Source of the DNA: Jimgerdemannia flammicorona
Lineage: Eukaryota > Mucoromycota > Endogonomycetes > Endogonales > Endogonaceae
NCBI GenBank assembly: GCA_003990745.1
Contig: RBNI01006378.1
Coordinates: 1 to 11,406 of the forward strand
Length of the DNA: 11,406 nt
Reading direction: 5' to 3'
The stretch's first letter is position 1, and the number at the start of each line of letters is the position of its first letter. This document shows, piece after piece, positions 1 through 7,960 of this stretch. Below the pieces are notes generated by a model. The model had not been told where the DNA came from. It made no database searches and saw nothing but the letters and a program-made list of their open reading frames with translations. The position numbers were made by a program, and so were the translations under genes.

Positions 1-1140
1 AGGGAACCTAGACTATATAGGCCAAAACCCTCCCCCACCACCCACCAAGCACTGCCCCCCCATTAACCTAGGCTAGCTATTGTCCAGCAGCTCGACCATG
101 CCAGGTGCAGCAGGGCCTATGTTGGCCTGTACCTCATTCTGTGCACCATGCTCTCCCTACCACCAGGGGAAACCCAGCCATATGCCAACAACTGAAAGTA
201 TATGCCTGAGAACCCAATGTATGTACAAGGCCATACCCGAGCCAAATAGAATAGCCCCTGCCACTCCAAAGAGAATGACAGGTAAAGAAAAAACCCTCAT
301 CACAGTACAACATAGTGGGTAGGGCCAGGTTCTTCCAGTTGAGGAGAGTAAAGGACTTATACGTGAGGCGGGAGGAGACCCCCAATACCCCACTACTCAA
401 GCCTGCAGGCCTCGATCACATTGCCATATCAGCTCCCAGTTCTAGTTGAGTGTAGCCAAGATGCCTGAAATGGGTAGCCTCGGGCCCTCTAACCCCCCCT
501 GATGACTGGAGCCCAACCCTGCTGACTGCCAAAAGAAGCTGAGAGTGACACCTACCACCTAACTGCGCCGCACCAATCAAAAGGTCCCACTGAAGCAGCA
601 CCTGCCCCAGCCCCGATGACTGCCCCCAGCCTGACACCCTACTGATTTACCGTTATTGCCCTTCCTCCTATCTGTGACAGCCATCTCCCCTCCCATCCTG
701 ACAACATCCAAAAAACAGTCACCTATGCCAGAACCATGCTCACCAGGAAGCTCGCCAAAGCCAGAGGGCCCCACCACAGGTACTGAAGACCTGCAGGTAA
801 CCTATACTGAGCACTTGACACCCAAGGTCGGCTGACTCCCTATGTAGCCCGAGATATACTGAGACAACTCCTTGTTGGCGACAGCAAAAGGAAGAAGGCG
901 CTGCACCAAAACGGGTACACCCCAGACACAGCCGAAGGCACCAGAATCCGTGAAAAAGTGGAGGAAGCACCGATCCCACTGATAAAGGGGCAACTCATCA
1001 CCATTGCCCTCCTCTCACCATGCCCCTACAGGCACAGCAAACCAACCCAAGGTAGAGGGGGCAATAATAGGGGAAAGGGGTCTCGGAAGGTCGCCTACCA
1101 AACCTTGTGACTAGTAAGGTAGTGGAGAAAGGAGCTGGCA
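1..1140. other. CpG-retaining, GC-richer segment without a recognisable gene
   Basis: This stretch differs sharply from the rest: C-rich on the plus strand, with about 22 CpG dinucleotides by eye, against one in the following 10.2 kb. Open frames of 60-90 codons occur on both strands but overlap each other and none gives a family I can name. The minus frame 393-157 has two hydrophobic runs that could be membrane segments. The minus frame 993-802 has a short Thr-Asp-Ser-Gly motif followed later by Asn-Lys-Glu-Leu, faintly like an RNase H fold. A plus-strand reading is Pro/Ser/Thr-rich and stop-broken. It may be a gene-margin segment or an old element that escaped mutation; I cannot choose. Confidence 0.5.
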
Positions 1141-1251
1141 CCAGTATTCTCATATAACACCAGATAATGCCAATACTGGTATTCTGAGGTGATGCGAAAT
1201 TGTTCCAGCACTGGCATTTTGATGTGATACCAGATAATGCCAGCCCTGGAA
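1140..1251. repeat. Diverged 70-bp tandem duplication carrying two hairpins
   Basis: The 14-mer accagataatgcca occurs at 1159-1172 and again at 1229-1242, exactly 70 bp apart, inside a longer diverged alignment (roughly 1131-1182 against 1201-1252). Each copy sits in the loop or arm of its own inverted repeat: 1140-1148 pairs perfectly with 1172-1180, and 1202-1218 pairs with 1236-1252 (17-bp arms, two mismatches). The second hairpin begins at the proposed 5' tip of the LTR at 1201, so the first copy may be a duplicated LTR end or show that the LTR starts further upstream. Confidence 0.7.
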
Positions 1252-1550
1252 CTTGGTAGTTTTAGTTATTGGAATTTATATTTAGCTTTATATCTTAGCA
1301 ACCATTGAATTATATTTTGTATAAATACCCCTCTTATTTTCTCTGAAATAAAGTCAGTCAAGTTTACTTATACACACTTCCTTGCAAGCAATCTAAGAGA
1401 TAACAAGACAGTTAAAGATAAGAAGTTTGAGGACTATAAGACCTTGGGAAGGCACTCCAATAAGAACTTGCTTATAACAAACTTGAGTTAGTCTAAGAGA
1501 TACACCTTGAAGAGAATCTGGCATATTTGAAGGACTCAGCAACCACTACA
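1201..1550 (+). mobile_element. Probable solo LTR (plus strand), about 350 bp
   Basis: The segment starts TGTTCCAG and ends CCACTACA, giving the TGT...ACA ends usual for LTRs. It has promoter and polyadenylation signals in plus order: TATA-like tataaata about 120 bp in, then a C-rich initiator-like stretch, then AATAAA at 1347-1352. It is not followed by a primer-binding site and gag on its own strand. Instead, minus-strand reverse transcriptase homology of another element begins within a few bases of 1551. I therefore read it as a solo LTR or LTR fragment facing the copia relic. Flanking pentamers (gaaat before, tgaca after) do not match, so a simple insertion with target-site duplication is not supported. 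The 5' edge is less certain than the 3' edge because of the 70-bp duplication. Confidence 0.55.
1319..1352 (+). promoter_or_regulatory. LTR core promoter and polyadenylation signal
   Basis: A TATA-box-like tataaata starts at 1319, followed by cccctctt at 1328-1335 and AATAAA at 1347-1352. The order and roughly 20-bp spacing fit the U3/R region of a compact LTR. A similar but not identical arrangement is found on the minus strand at 5033-5065. Function is inferred from motif order only. Confidence 0.45.
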
Positions 1551-2040
1551 TGACAATATATATAATTATCTGCTTTATAATACTTGAATCTATTGTTAAG
1601 GAGATATTTATTAATTCTTTTGTTCTATAGATATACTGCTTACTTAATGCTATATAGTCTTTTGTATAATTTGCATATGAGCTCACTGTTCTAGTTGTCA
1701 TATAGCTTGTATCCTTGTGGTTGATGAATATATATATAATTTGATACCTATATCACTATTTAGGAAGGCTATCTTAATGTCTATCTGATGGATTTCTAGA
1801 TCATATAGTATGCTGATCACAAGGAGTATTCTAAGTGAAGTAAGCTTGAATATAGATGAAAAGGTTTCATCATAGTCTATATCATAATCTTGTAAGTAAC
1901 CCTTAGTAATGAAATGAGCTTTATACTGCTCTATATTTCCTTCAGTATTGCATTTTATCCTATATACCCATCTTGACCCAATTACTTGATAGTTTGGTAG
2001 AAAAAGTACTAGATCCTATATTTTATTCTAGATGAACAAA
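1551..2040 (-). pseudogene. Copia reverse transcriptase, N-terminal part only
   Basis: The enzyme copies element RNA into DNA in the cytoplasmic virus-like particle. On the minus strand the conserved copia blocks appear in order: Val-Ile-Gly-Ser-Arg-Trp-Val near 1990, Asp-Tyr-Asp-Glu-Thr-Phe-Ser further on, His-Gln-Ile-Asp-Ile-Lys-Ile-Ala-Phe-Leu-Asn at about 1790-1755 (its Asp, codon 1779-1781, is the first catalytic carboxylate and is kept), Gln-Pro-Gln-Gly-Tyr near 1715, and a Tyr-Ser-Ile-Lys-stop at about 1654-1640 matching the usual Tyr-Gly-Leu-Lys-Gln. A frameshift lies between the Asp block and the Gln-Pro-Gln-Gly block. Homology stops at 1551, before the two further catalytic Asp of YVDD, so the domain is truncated as well as stop-broken. 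The change Gly to Ser and Gln to stop are both transitions. Family assignment is secure; inactivity is certain. Confidence 0.9.
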
Positions 2041-2489
2041 TTATATTCCTCATTCATAGCTTATTTCTATTTCTTATTGTCAGAGCATTGTATAGCTTTG
2101 TTATATATATTTGACTTGCTGGAAGATATTGTGATATATGTATATTCATATGCTTCAGTATAGCTCATATAATCCTTATGTTACTATTAAGAGCTTATTA
2201 GTATATCTCAATAACTTCCTAATTCTGAATGAGTTTTACAGTGAATGTTGGAGTACTTTATATTTGCTTACTCTTTATAAAGGTAGAGGATTTATTGTCA
2301 TTATCTTGGATCTTTGTTATTCTTGGCTCAGGCATCTCTGGCTCAGACTTAGGTACATATAGTAGTTGATAATTATTTTGATTGACTGCTGGAGAGATGG
2401 ATGATGGTTGTACTGGCTGAGATATAGAGGTTTCAACTAGTACTTCTATATGAATCTCTGAATTCTTTTCTATTTCTCAGAACTATACA
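2041..2489 (-). pseudogene. Copia integrase-RT linker, degraded
   Basis: Between the end of the integrase C-terminal block and the first RT block the minus strand has a low-complexity, Ser/Pro/Gln-rich reading (a Ser-Gln-Pro-Val-Gln-Pro-Ser run near 2420) that then dissolves into stops. In copia elements this linker is poorly conserved and often Ser/Pro-rich, so the reading fits its place between two recognised domains. There is no motif here that could be identified on its own. A plus-strand open frame at 2138-2362 lies across it and is a chance shadow. Confidence 0.55.
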
Positions 2490-3380
2490 TTATACAAAAT
2501 GACTATATACTATTTGCATGAATCCCATAGTCAGTATACTTGCCAGAATATCCAAGAAATATATGCTTGCTTGTCTTGGGTTTGAATTTATCCTGAATAG
2601 TATTGCTTTTGTTGAGAACATATGCCTTAGATCCAAATATACATAGATGAGATACATCCAGCTTCATTTCACTTTATAATTCTTCAGGGGTAAGATCATC
2701 ATTCTTATGCTTGTTATTGTGGTCAGCTTTTTTGCTTAGTAATTGAGATACATACCAATTATATATATATACCATAGTATTTATAGCTTCAGCCCAATAG
2801 GAATATCCTAGTCTAGTAGCATTGATCATCATTCATACTATTTCAATGGCTATATAGTTAAATCACTTGGCTATACCATTTTGCTGAGACATAGAGAGCT
2901 GTCATTTGATGACTTATGCTATATTTCATCAAGAATTGCTTGAATATATTGTTAATATATTCATATCTATTATCTGATCATATAGTATATATTCTATGTC
3001 CAGTTTTATTTTCGGTGATTACTTTGAATTCTTTGAATTTATTCAAGGCTTTGCTCTTTGCCAATAGAAGATATATATGTGTCTTATATATATGATCATC
3101 AATGAATGTGAGGAAATATTTCTTGCTGGAGTATGATAGCATACACATTGGCCCACATATGTCCATATACATGAGATTAAGAATCTCAGATACATGCCTT
3201 AATTGTTCTTTGAATGGTTGCTAGGATGCTTTATTTACTATGCAATCTTTACAAAAGAAGTTGTTATATAGATATATATATGCTGGCAATCTATTGACTG
3301 AGCTGCTTCTTATCATATATTCAAGGCCCATCCTGCTAATATGTCCTAGACACTGATATCATATATTACACATATCAAAT
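2490..3380 (-). pseudogene. Copia integrase (HHCC, DDE core, C-terminal block)
   Basis: Integrase joins the element cDNA to host DNA. The zinc-binding N-terminus is seen at about 3365-3240: Leu-Gly-His is kept and Cys-Lys-Asp-Cys closes it, but the first Trp-His has become stop-Tyr. The core keeps the first Asp (Met-Asp-Ile-Cys-Gly-Pro, codon 3161-3163), Phe-Ile-Asp-Asp and the second Asp (Ser-Asp-Asn, codon 2972-2974). In the Gln-Asn-Gly-Ile-Ala-x block the catalytic Glu has become Lys (codon 2866-2868). Allowing a 2-base deletion near 2885, the spacing is D-X35-E, the family value. A Tyr-Trp-Ala-Glu-Ala motif follows, then the C-terminal Phe-Gly-Ser-Lys-Ala and Phe-Leu-Gly-Tyr-Ser (about 2640-2540), typical of copia. 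The longest uninterrupted piece is 2978-3172. The frame differs by one from the gag-protease frame. Confidence 0.92.
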
Positions 3381-3540
3381 ATAGTTATTATTATGTATGT
3401 AGAGGCTTTCATACTATTCAGCATACTATTGATCATATAGAGATTACCTCACTTTGAGACCATTATTAGCTCATTGTCATGTAAATTATATACTATTATG
3501 TCCTTTAGATATATATGTATCTCTTTGTTGCTACAGAATA

Positions 3541-3885
3541 TTATTTTTTTTCTATTGAAAAGAGATTCTTTCCTATGTCTGGGGTATATAGTATGTCTGT
3601 AAATATGCCTGTGGGTTCTATAATATTGCTATAGAGATATATGTCAATATTTCTCTTTTCTGAAGCATAGATGATATTATTGTCCCCTAATTTGATAGGT
3701 ATAGGGTGCTTGAATAGTTGGTATATAGAGAACCATTCTCTGTATAATATTATATATTGCATAGTTCCAGAATCCATTAACTGGACATCATTGCTGTCAG
3801 CTGCATTGGTATATTCAATAGATATATGGTTGGTAGTTTTTTTATCTGTACTACTGGCAGTACTGACATTATTATTACTTTTCAT
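3541..3885 (-). pseudogene. Copia aspartic protease domain
   Basis: This 114-codon open piece continues the gag frame without a shift (3885 is in phase with the gag start at 4911). Its Met-Asp-Ser-Gly-Thr motif (Asp codon 3772-3774) is the copia protease active site, which cuts Gag-Pol into its products; a dimer supplies the second Asp. Downstream, Ile-Lys-Leu-Gly-Asp-Asn and Thr-Asp-Ile-Leu-Tyr-Thr-Pro-Asp-Ile near the end match the family blocks that precede Asn-Leu-Phe-Ser-Ile. It is the least damaged part of the element and the active-site triad is intact. The frame closes after Ser-Ile-Glu-Lys-Lys in an eight-A coding-strand run (3544-3551), a likely slippage site, because the integrase follows in another frame. 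The gag-pre-integrase region 3380-3540 is unreadable. Confidence 0.9.
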
Positions 3886-4911
3886 TAACCAAAAGGTATT
3901 TTGCTAACTGAGATTCATAGATGATGAGTTGGTAGATTTGACAGTAGAATCACTTGTAGATATAGAGAAACTGATAGCTTATATGAAAAATAGATTACTA
4001 CTTTCATCAGTTTTAGCAGTATTTACATTACTACATTTCTCTCAATAGTTCCTCCTACCATTGCTCCCATATTGCCAATACTGACTTCTATACTTATTTT
4101 CACTTTTTTAGTAATAATATTAGTATTTTCTATGTCTATACTTATCACAGTATTTGCAATATCTATTATACTTGGTTAATTAGCTAGTTGATTGGCTAGA
4201 CTAACTATTGTCACATTGTTGAGCTTGGGTTTGAGTTTGTCAACCTTGTTAACTGTGTTTGGCACCATATCTACAAAACCTATAGAATATCCTTTTATTG
4301 TTGTTTTCTTTGGCACTATTTCCTTAGTGCATTTCTTCATTCATAAGGCTCATTATTATGTGAGTATAGTCCATGAGAGTGCTGCTTTTGTATATAGCTG
4401 TTACTATGATATTATATGTATCTGGAAGTTTTCTTGTGAGTGCTATAACCTTATCTTCATTACCAATACAATCTGTAGATGCACTGAGAGAATTCACTTA
4501 ATTTACCAGATTATCAACATGACTGGCATATTTGTGGATGCTCTCCTTAGACTTTATTTGAAGATTGAATAGCTGAGATTTCAGGTGAAATTGATTCAAC
4601 ATAGATGCTTGTACATAATAATTATATAGAGCTTCCCATACTTCATTGGCCATATTTGCATGCATTATGAGCTTTGTTTATAAGTTTGACAATATAAATG
4701 TGATCTTACATAATACTTGTCAATTATTTATAGGGTCATAATTTTGAATTTGTACTTGTAGCTTTATATATTCTGTCAAGCTGCATTCATCAAAGAGATT
4801 TATCATATGGAACACCCAGATAGTATAATCTTTCCTATTGAAGATCAGGATAGACCTCTTAGCTGTATTTATGCTTATGATAGGGACTGCTTTCATTACT
4901 GAAATACTCAT
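3886..4911 (-). pseudogene. Copia Gag (UBN2 type) with degenerate CCHC knuckle
   Basis: Gag packages element RNA into virus-like particles. The minus frame from ATG at 4911 stays in one phase for about 342 codons to the protease, broken by about a dozen stops. Residues 28-32 give Asp-Tyr-x-x-Trp, the copia Gag N-terminal motif. Residues near 90-100 read Glu-Val-Trp-Glu-Ala-Leu (Trp92), then a helical run Gln-Leu-Phe-Asn-Leu-Gln, then Lys-Leu-Pro-Asp-Thr-Tyr-Asn: together the UBN2 pattern. A CX2CX4HX4C knuckle lies at residues 252-265 (4158-4117): two Cys and the His are kept, the usual Gly before His is Arg, and the last Cys is Tyr. The start was chosen as the first Met just before the conserved block and just inside the LTR-like sequence. 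The open piece 4720-4911 is its only long uninterrupted part. Confidence 0.88.
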
Positions 4912-4969
4912 AGTTAGTGTATCTATTTCACTGCTTGTGTTACTAGATTGTTTGTCACTTAATATTTCT

Positions 4970-5205
4970 AGTATAGTGTATTTTAAAGAGGTATATATAC
5001 TATAGCCACTTAATACTAGCAGAACTTATAACCTTTATTGGGAAAGAGGGGCATTTTTATTAAACTTGTATAGGATATGTATTTTATATATTACTGATGA
5101 ATGATATAAGACTAATGAAATCACCAATCATATATTGATATATTGAGTTACCATCTCAATATAAAGTACTTTAGTATACTAATAATATCTTTTAGTATCT
5201 GCCAA
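4970..5205 (-). mobile_element. Probable 5' LTR of the copia element
   Basis: Upstream of the gag start the minus strand carries, in order, a TGGCAG-beginning stretch near 5203, an A/T-rich TATA-like run, a GCCCCTCTT block (reverse complement of 5044-5052) and AATAAAG (reverse complement of 5033-5039). The same block order occurs in the plus-strand LTR at 1319-1353. Neither edge is secure: the 3' end is placed by the position of gag rather than by a clear CA and primer-binding site, and no second copy exists in the window to align with. Confidence 0.35.
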
Positions 5206-5270
5206 GTATAGTCTTTTATAGTATATTTTTGCAAATCTTTATCAGCTATAATTGTAAATATTAATGGCTA

Positions 5271-5290
5271 TTAATAAATTAATTTATTAA
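5271..5290. repeat. 20-bp perfect palindrome
   Basis: ttaataaatt is followed directly by its reverse complement aatttattaa, with no spacer. It lies about 65 bp outside the proposed copia 5' LTR, at the point where composition drops further. In such AT-rich DNA a palindrome of this length can arise by chance, so a functional role is not claimed. Confidence 0.85.
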
Positions 5291-5765
5291 ATTATTTGAA
5301 GAAAAAACTAAAAAATAAAAAAATTAAATATAATATAATTAGCTTATCTCTAATAATTTTAAGGTCTATTCAACTATTAAATATATTGAATTCTATTAAG
5401 TTTTAATATCTAAAATAAGTTCTTTTAAATTACAGACTCCAAAAGCTTTATATTATATAGTAAATATATCTTGATATTATAGTAATAATCAGATCTTGAT
5501 AATAATTAATCAGAGTTTTGAAATTATTTCTCCAGAACTATCTTTACTCATATTATTATTAGCTTTTAAATAGACTAAAAAGTCCTGAACAGTTAAATTA
5601 ATAATATAAATCAGATAGCATATATATTATATTGACTGATAGTTGAGACTAATATAATTGAACTTTGTTCTGATTGTTTAAAAAAGCATAATATTGTTAG
5701 ATATATTATTTATTGTTATAGCTAATATCTAGAGTAAAAAATCAATAATTTGAATATAAGATAAT

Positions 5766-5838
5766 CTTTTTTGAAAATCTGACCTTTTTTAAAAACTCAA
5801 TCTTTTTTGAAAACTTGACCTTTTTTTAAAACTTATTC
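5766..5838. repeat. 18-bp tandem repeat, four units
   Basis: Units start with c plus a run of T at 5766, 5784, 5802 and 5820, an exact 18-bp period; the last unit has one extra T. Consensus is cttttttgaaaayttgac. Units 1 and 3 carry gaaaa where units 2 and 4 carry aaaa, so the true unit may be 36 bp (two subunits). Because 18 is a multiple of three, the minus strand reads as a hexapeptide repeat Lys-Lys-Gly/Asp-Gln-Val/Ile-Phe with one stop; no surrounding frame supports a gene. Confidence 0.9.
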
Positions 5839-6690
5839 TCTATATATCTTTATCTATATATCAAAATCTCAAACACAGTTCTTAAAGGCATCAGTAAGAT
5901 TTTTATCTAAATGAGATTCTGACAGTTTGATAAAATCAATCAATATACAGTTAAGTTATCAATTTTAACAAATTCAGTATATATTAATTCTAAAATATAT
6001 ATATATATTGAGTAATATCTATGTGTTAATAGTGAAGGATATTTGATCAGATATATTATATTTTTAAATAAATAAATTGAAATAAGATTAATTCAAAGTT
6101 ATTCAACTTTAAAATATTCAAATTCAAATTTATATTCAATATTAAAATATTAAATCTTATCTATAGTATAATTTTAATAGTATTATGTTTTTGTTAAAAG
6201 GTCAGTCTAATTTTATTTTATATAGTTTCAGTAGAAGGAATAGTAATATATAGTTTCAGAAGACAGAAAAGATCTTTTAGCTCTAAATTCTCAACAACTA
6301 TAAAAGACTAACTATTATAGATAATCTAGCAAATAAGTTTATCTTAAAATAACTTTACAGAAAATCTTGGCTATTTATAGAATTATTAAGTAGTAATGAA
6401 TTAATAATAAAAGAAAGAAAAAAAAGCAGATAAATTATGTAAAAATCATATTTTTGAAAAAAAAAAATGACTCTATTACTCCTGCTTGATAACTCTTATG
6501 AAATTTGTCAAAATATGCCTACAAATTTATTATTGAGCTACCAATAGTCTGATATAATATCTTATAATAATTATATTTAATTCAGATATCTCTATTTTTT
6601 ATATACTTCTTTATAAACTTCTTTCAAATATTAGATTGTCTTATACTTTTTTTTTTTTTCCTTTCTCAGATAAGATTACACTTATTAAAA

Positions 6691-6720
6691 CTAGACTTAT
6701 TGAAGCTAGACTTACTGAAG
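6691..6720. repeat. 15-bp direct tandem repeat, two units
   Basis: ctagacttattgaag (6691-6705) is followed by ctagacttactgaag (6706-6720), differing by one transition. Weaker copies can be seen on either side (from 6676 and from 6721), suggesting an older, longer array. Confidence 0.8.
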
Positions 6721-6840
6721 CTATATCTAATACTGAGTCTATTATTATAGTATCCTCTATAGAGAGTATAAAATATATATCTAATATAATTACTTTAGGA
6801 GAGTGTATATATATATATTATAAGTTATATTATATATATT

Positions 6841-7040
6841 TGAAATTACTTTATTTAGTTTCAAATTTAATTTGATTTGAATTGTGACTTGATTTAATTT
6901 AAGTTTAATTCAATTTGAATTATAACTTGATTCAATTTAAATTGAATTAAACTTTAATTAAAATTGGTTTAAATTAAATTAACTTTAATTTAAATTAATT
7001 TAAATTGAATTAGCCCTTAATTTAATTTAATTTGTTTTAA
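6841..7040. repeat. AATTTAAATTGAATT-rich tract with a 38-bp repeat
   Basis: The tract is made almost wholly of overlapping words such as aatttaaattgaatt, with an 18-bp palindrome at 6930-6947. The 25-mer at 6876-6900 recurs at 6914-6938, 38 bp on, with three differences, all transitions of the TpG/CpA to TpA kind. The tract abuts the protease end of the gypsy-like relic, and a tract of the same word composition lies at 10291-10530. Confidence 0.75.
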
Positions 7041-7095
7041 GTACTAGTTCTAAAAATATATATAATATAGAAGATCTACTTTGTAGTATAGTTTT

Positions 7096-7284
7096 CTAGT
7101 TATAAGAGTATATTCTTGCAGATTTTTGAGAGTTTCTGAGTATCCTGTTTCTAAATATAGTAATATTTCCTTCTGGGTTTCTTTGTATCTTGAGTTTGAA
7201 TTTATCAGTAGTCTTTTTGTCAAGATAGTACTTACTTGCTTTACTATTAATGAGGACTTTAACAGAGTTCTCTTCAATTTTCTC
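7096..7284 (-). pseudogene. Gypsy-like aspartic protease fragment
   Basis: The 63-codon stretch between stops at 7285-7287 and 7096-7098 reads Val-Lys-Val-Leu-Ile-Asn-Ser-Lys-Ala-Ser near its start. This matches the Leu-Ile-Asp-Ser-Gly-Ala-Ser active site of gypsy proteases with the catalytic Asp changed to Asn (7246-7248) and Gly to Lys (7240-7242), G-to-A changes on the coding strand. It is followed by Tyr-Leu-Asp-Lys-Lys, equivalent to the usual hydrophobic-Phe-Ile/Leu-Asp after the active site. It is in phase with the dUTPase motif II-V frame upstream. A longer open frame over the same bases in another phase (7050-7277) is a shadow. The active site is destroyed; the family call rests on one motif plus position and is moderately secure. 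Confidence 0.65.
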
Positions 7285-7589
7285 TTATAAGTAGATATAT
7301 TCAGAATTACTTTCTTTTTCCAATCTTATATATGTATCTCTATCTTTATCATTGATATTCTTGATTTCTTCATCTCATTATTCTGAGATAGTTGACTTAT
7401 ACTTCTTAAATTCAAGGATATATATAATACATTTTTTTATATATTTGAAACAATATATCTTAATTCTATAAAGATATCATCCTATAAAGACATATCTATC
7501 AGTAATGTACTAGTACTATTTCTGGTCTTAATTTTGAGATTCTTCAATGTAAATAATCTTCTATATCTTAGTCTTCTCTTTAGCCTTAT

Positions 7590-7960
7590 TAGGGTGCTTT
7601 TCTGTTGATCTAAAAGCTTTTTCTCCTCTATCAGAGGGTAATAGTTTATTTATTTCTTCAACTTCAAGATTATTATATATTATCTCAATAATAGCTTAAG
7701 TAATTCATTTTCTATATATGATTATAACTATCTTCTATCTAGTATTATATAATAGAATCTTTATTTTATCTTTGAATTCTTGGTCTATAACTTCTCTAGC
7801 TATATAGAGTCTTTCTTTCTTGGTCAGACTACTTTTTTATATAAGATAGATATAAGTTTTTTTTTAGAAACTTCTATTCCAACACCTGTGCTAATAGTTA
7901 CTTACTTATCTAGTTTAATAGTTACTTCTATACTAGAGTAGAGGTCATAGCCAATATTGG
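7590..7960 (-). pseudogene. dUTPase domain (trimeric type), degraded
   Basis: dUTPase hydrolyses dUTP to dUMP and pyrophosphate, keeping uracil out of newly made DNA. Four of the five motifs of the trimeric family are clear and all come in order. Motif I: Gly-Tyr-Asp-Leu-Tyr-Ser-Ser (7952-7932), followed by Thr-Gly-Val-Gly-Ile (7889-7875). Motif II: Ser-Ser-Leu-Thr-Lys at about 7833-7819, its usual leading Arg now Lys. Motif III: Val-Ile-Asp-Gln-Glu-Phe-x-x-Lys-Ile (inside 7800-7741), with the substrate-contacting Asp kept. Motif IV: Ile-Thr-stop-Ala-Ile-Ile-Glu near 7710-7680, expected Arg-Ile-Ala-Gln-Ala. Motif V: Arg-Gly-Glu-Lys-Ala-Phe-Arg-Ser-Thr-Glu (about 7631-7600), expected Phe-Gly-Ser-Thr-Gly. 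About 120 codons, near the family length. Each departure is a G-to-A or C-to-T change. A frameshift lies in the nine-A run at 7857-7865. Upstream it is fused in frame to the CCHC knuckle; downstream is the protease. Confidence 0.85.

Larger units (their letters stand above)
1551..5205 (-). mobile_element. Degraded, 3'-truncated Ty1/copia LTR retrotransposon
   Basis: Reading the minus strand from 5205 downward gives the canonical Pseudoviridae order: LTR-like sequence, gag with a CCHC knuckle, aspartic protease, integrase, reverse transcriptase. Integrase before RT is diagnostic of copia rather than gypsy. Gag and protease share one frame from 4911 to 3541; integrase and RT are split by a few frameshifts. 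Premature stops are mostly TAA, TAG or TGA where Gln, Trp or Arg is expected, a G-to-A/C-to-T signature. The copy is cut at 1551 in mid-RT, so the YVDD box, RNase H and own 3' LTR are missing. It cannot be autonomous and is probably an old silenced copy. Confidence 0.9.
5206..6840. other. AT-rich gene-free tract
   Basis: About 1.6 kb with very low GC and many AT dinucleotide and homopolymer runs (eleven A at 6457-6467, thirteen T at 6647-6659). Both strands are closed by stops in every frame over most of its length. It holds a 20-bp palindrome, an 18-bp tandem array, a 28-bp-spaced pair of tatatagtttcag (6219-6231 and 6247-6259) and a 15-bp tandem pair, each noted separately where worth it. 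The plus open frame 6636-6875 is built on the poly-T and the 15-bp repeats and is not supported as a gene. It could be the ruins of the rest of an older element, but I see no readable domain. Confidence 0.6.

Noticed and set aside
157..400. Two overlapping minus-strand open frames, one with hydrophobic runs that could be membrane segments
   Set aside because: They overlap in different phases, match no family I know, and a plus-strand frame covers the same bases; hydrophobic runs can arise from T-rich coding strands.
2138..2362. 74-codon plus-strand open frame
   Set aside because: Lies antisense to the copia integrase-RT linker; composition explains it.
3671..3907. 78-codon plus-strand open frame
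   Set aside because: Antisense shadow of the copia protease, which has its active-site and downstream motifs.
4192..4572. 126-codon plus-strand open frame, the longest in the window
   Set aside because: Antisense to the copia Gag UBN2 region; the Gag reading has recognisable motifs and one continuous phase, and a hydrophobic antisense product is expected from it.
6100..6170. Short run of attcaa/aatatt repeats
   Set aside because: Simple AT-rich sequence with no regular period.
6636..6875. 79-codon plus-strand frame after a poly-T and a ctcag that resembles a 3' splice site
   Set aside because: It is built from poly-T, a 15-bp tandem repeat and AT runs; no upstream exon or family match.
7050..7277. 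75-codon minus-strand open frame
   Set aside because: It overlaps the protease motif in another phase; the protease reading at 7284-7096 has family motifs, this one has none.
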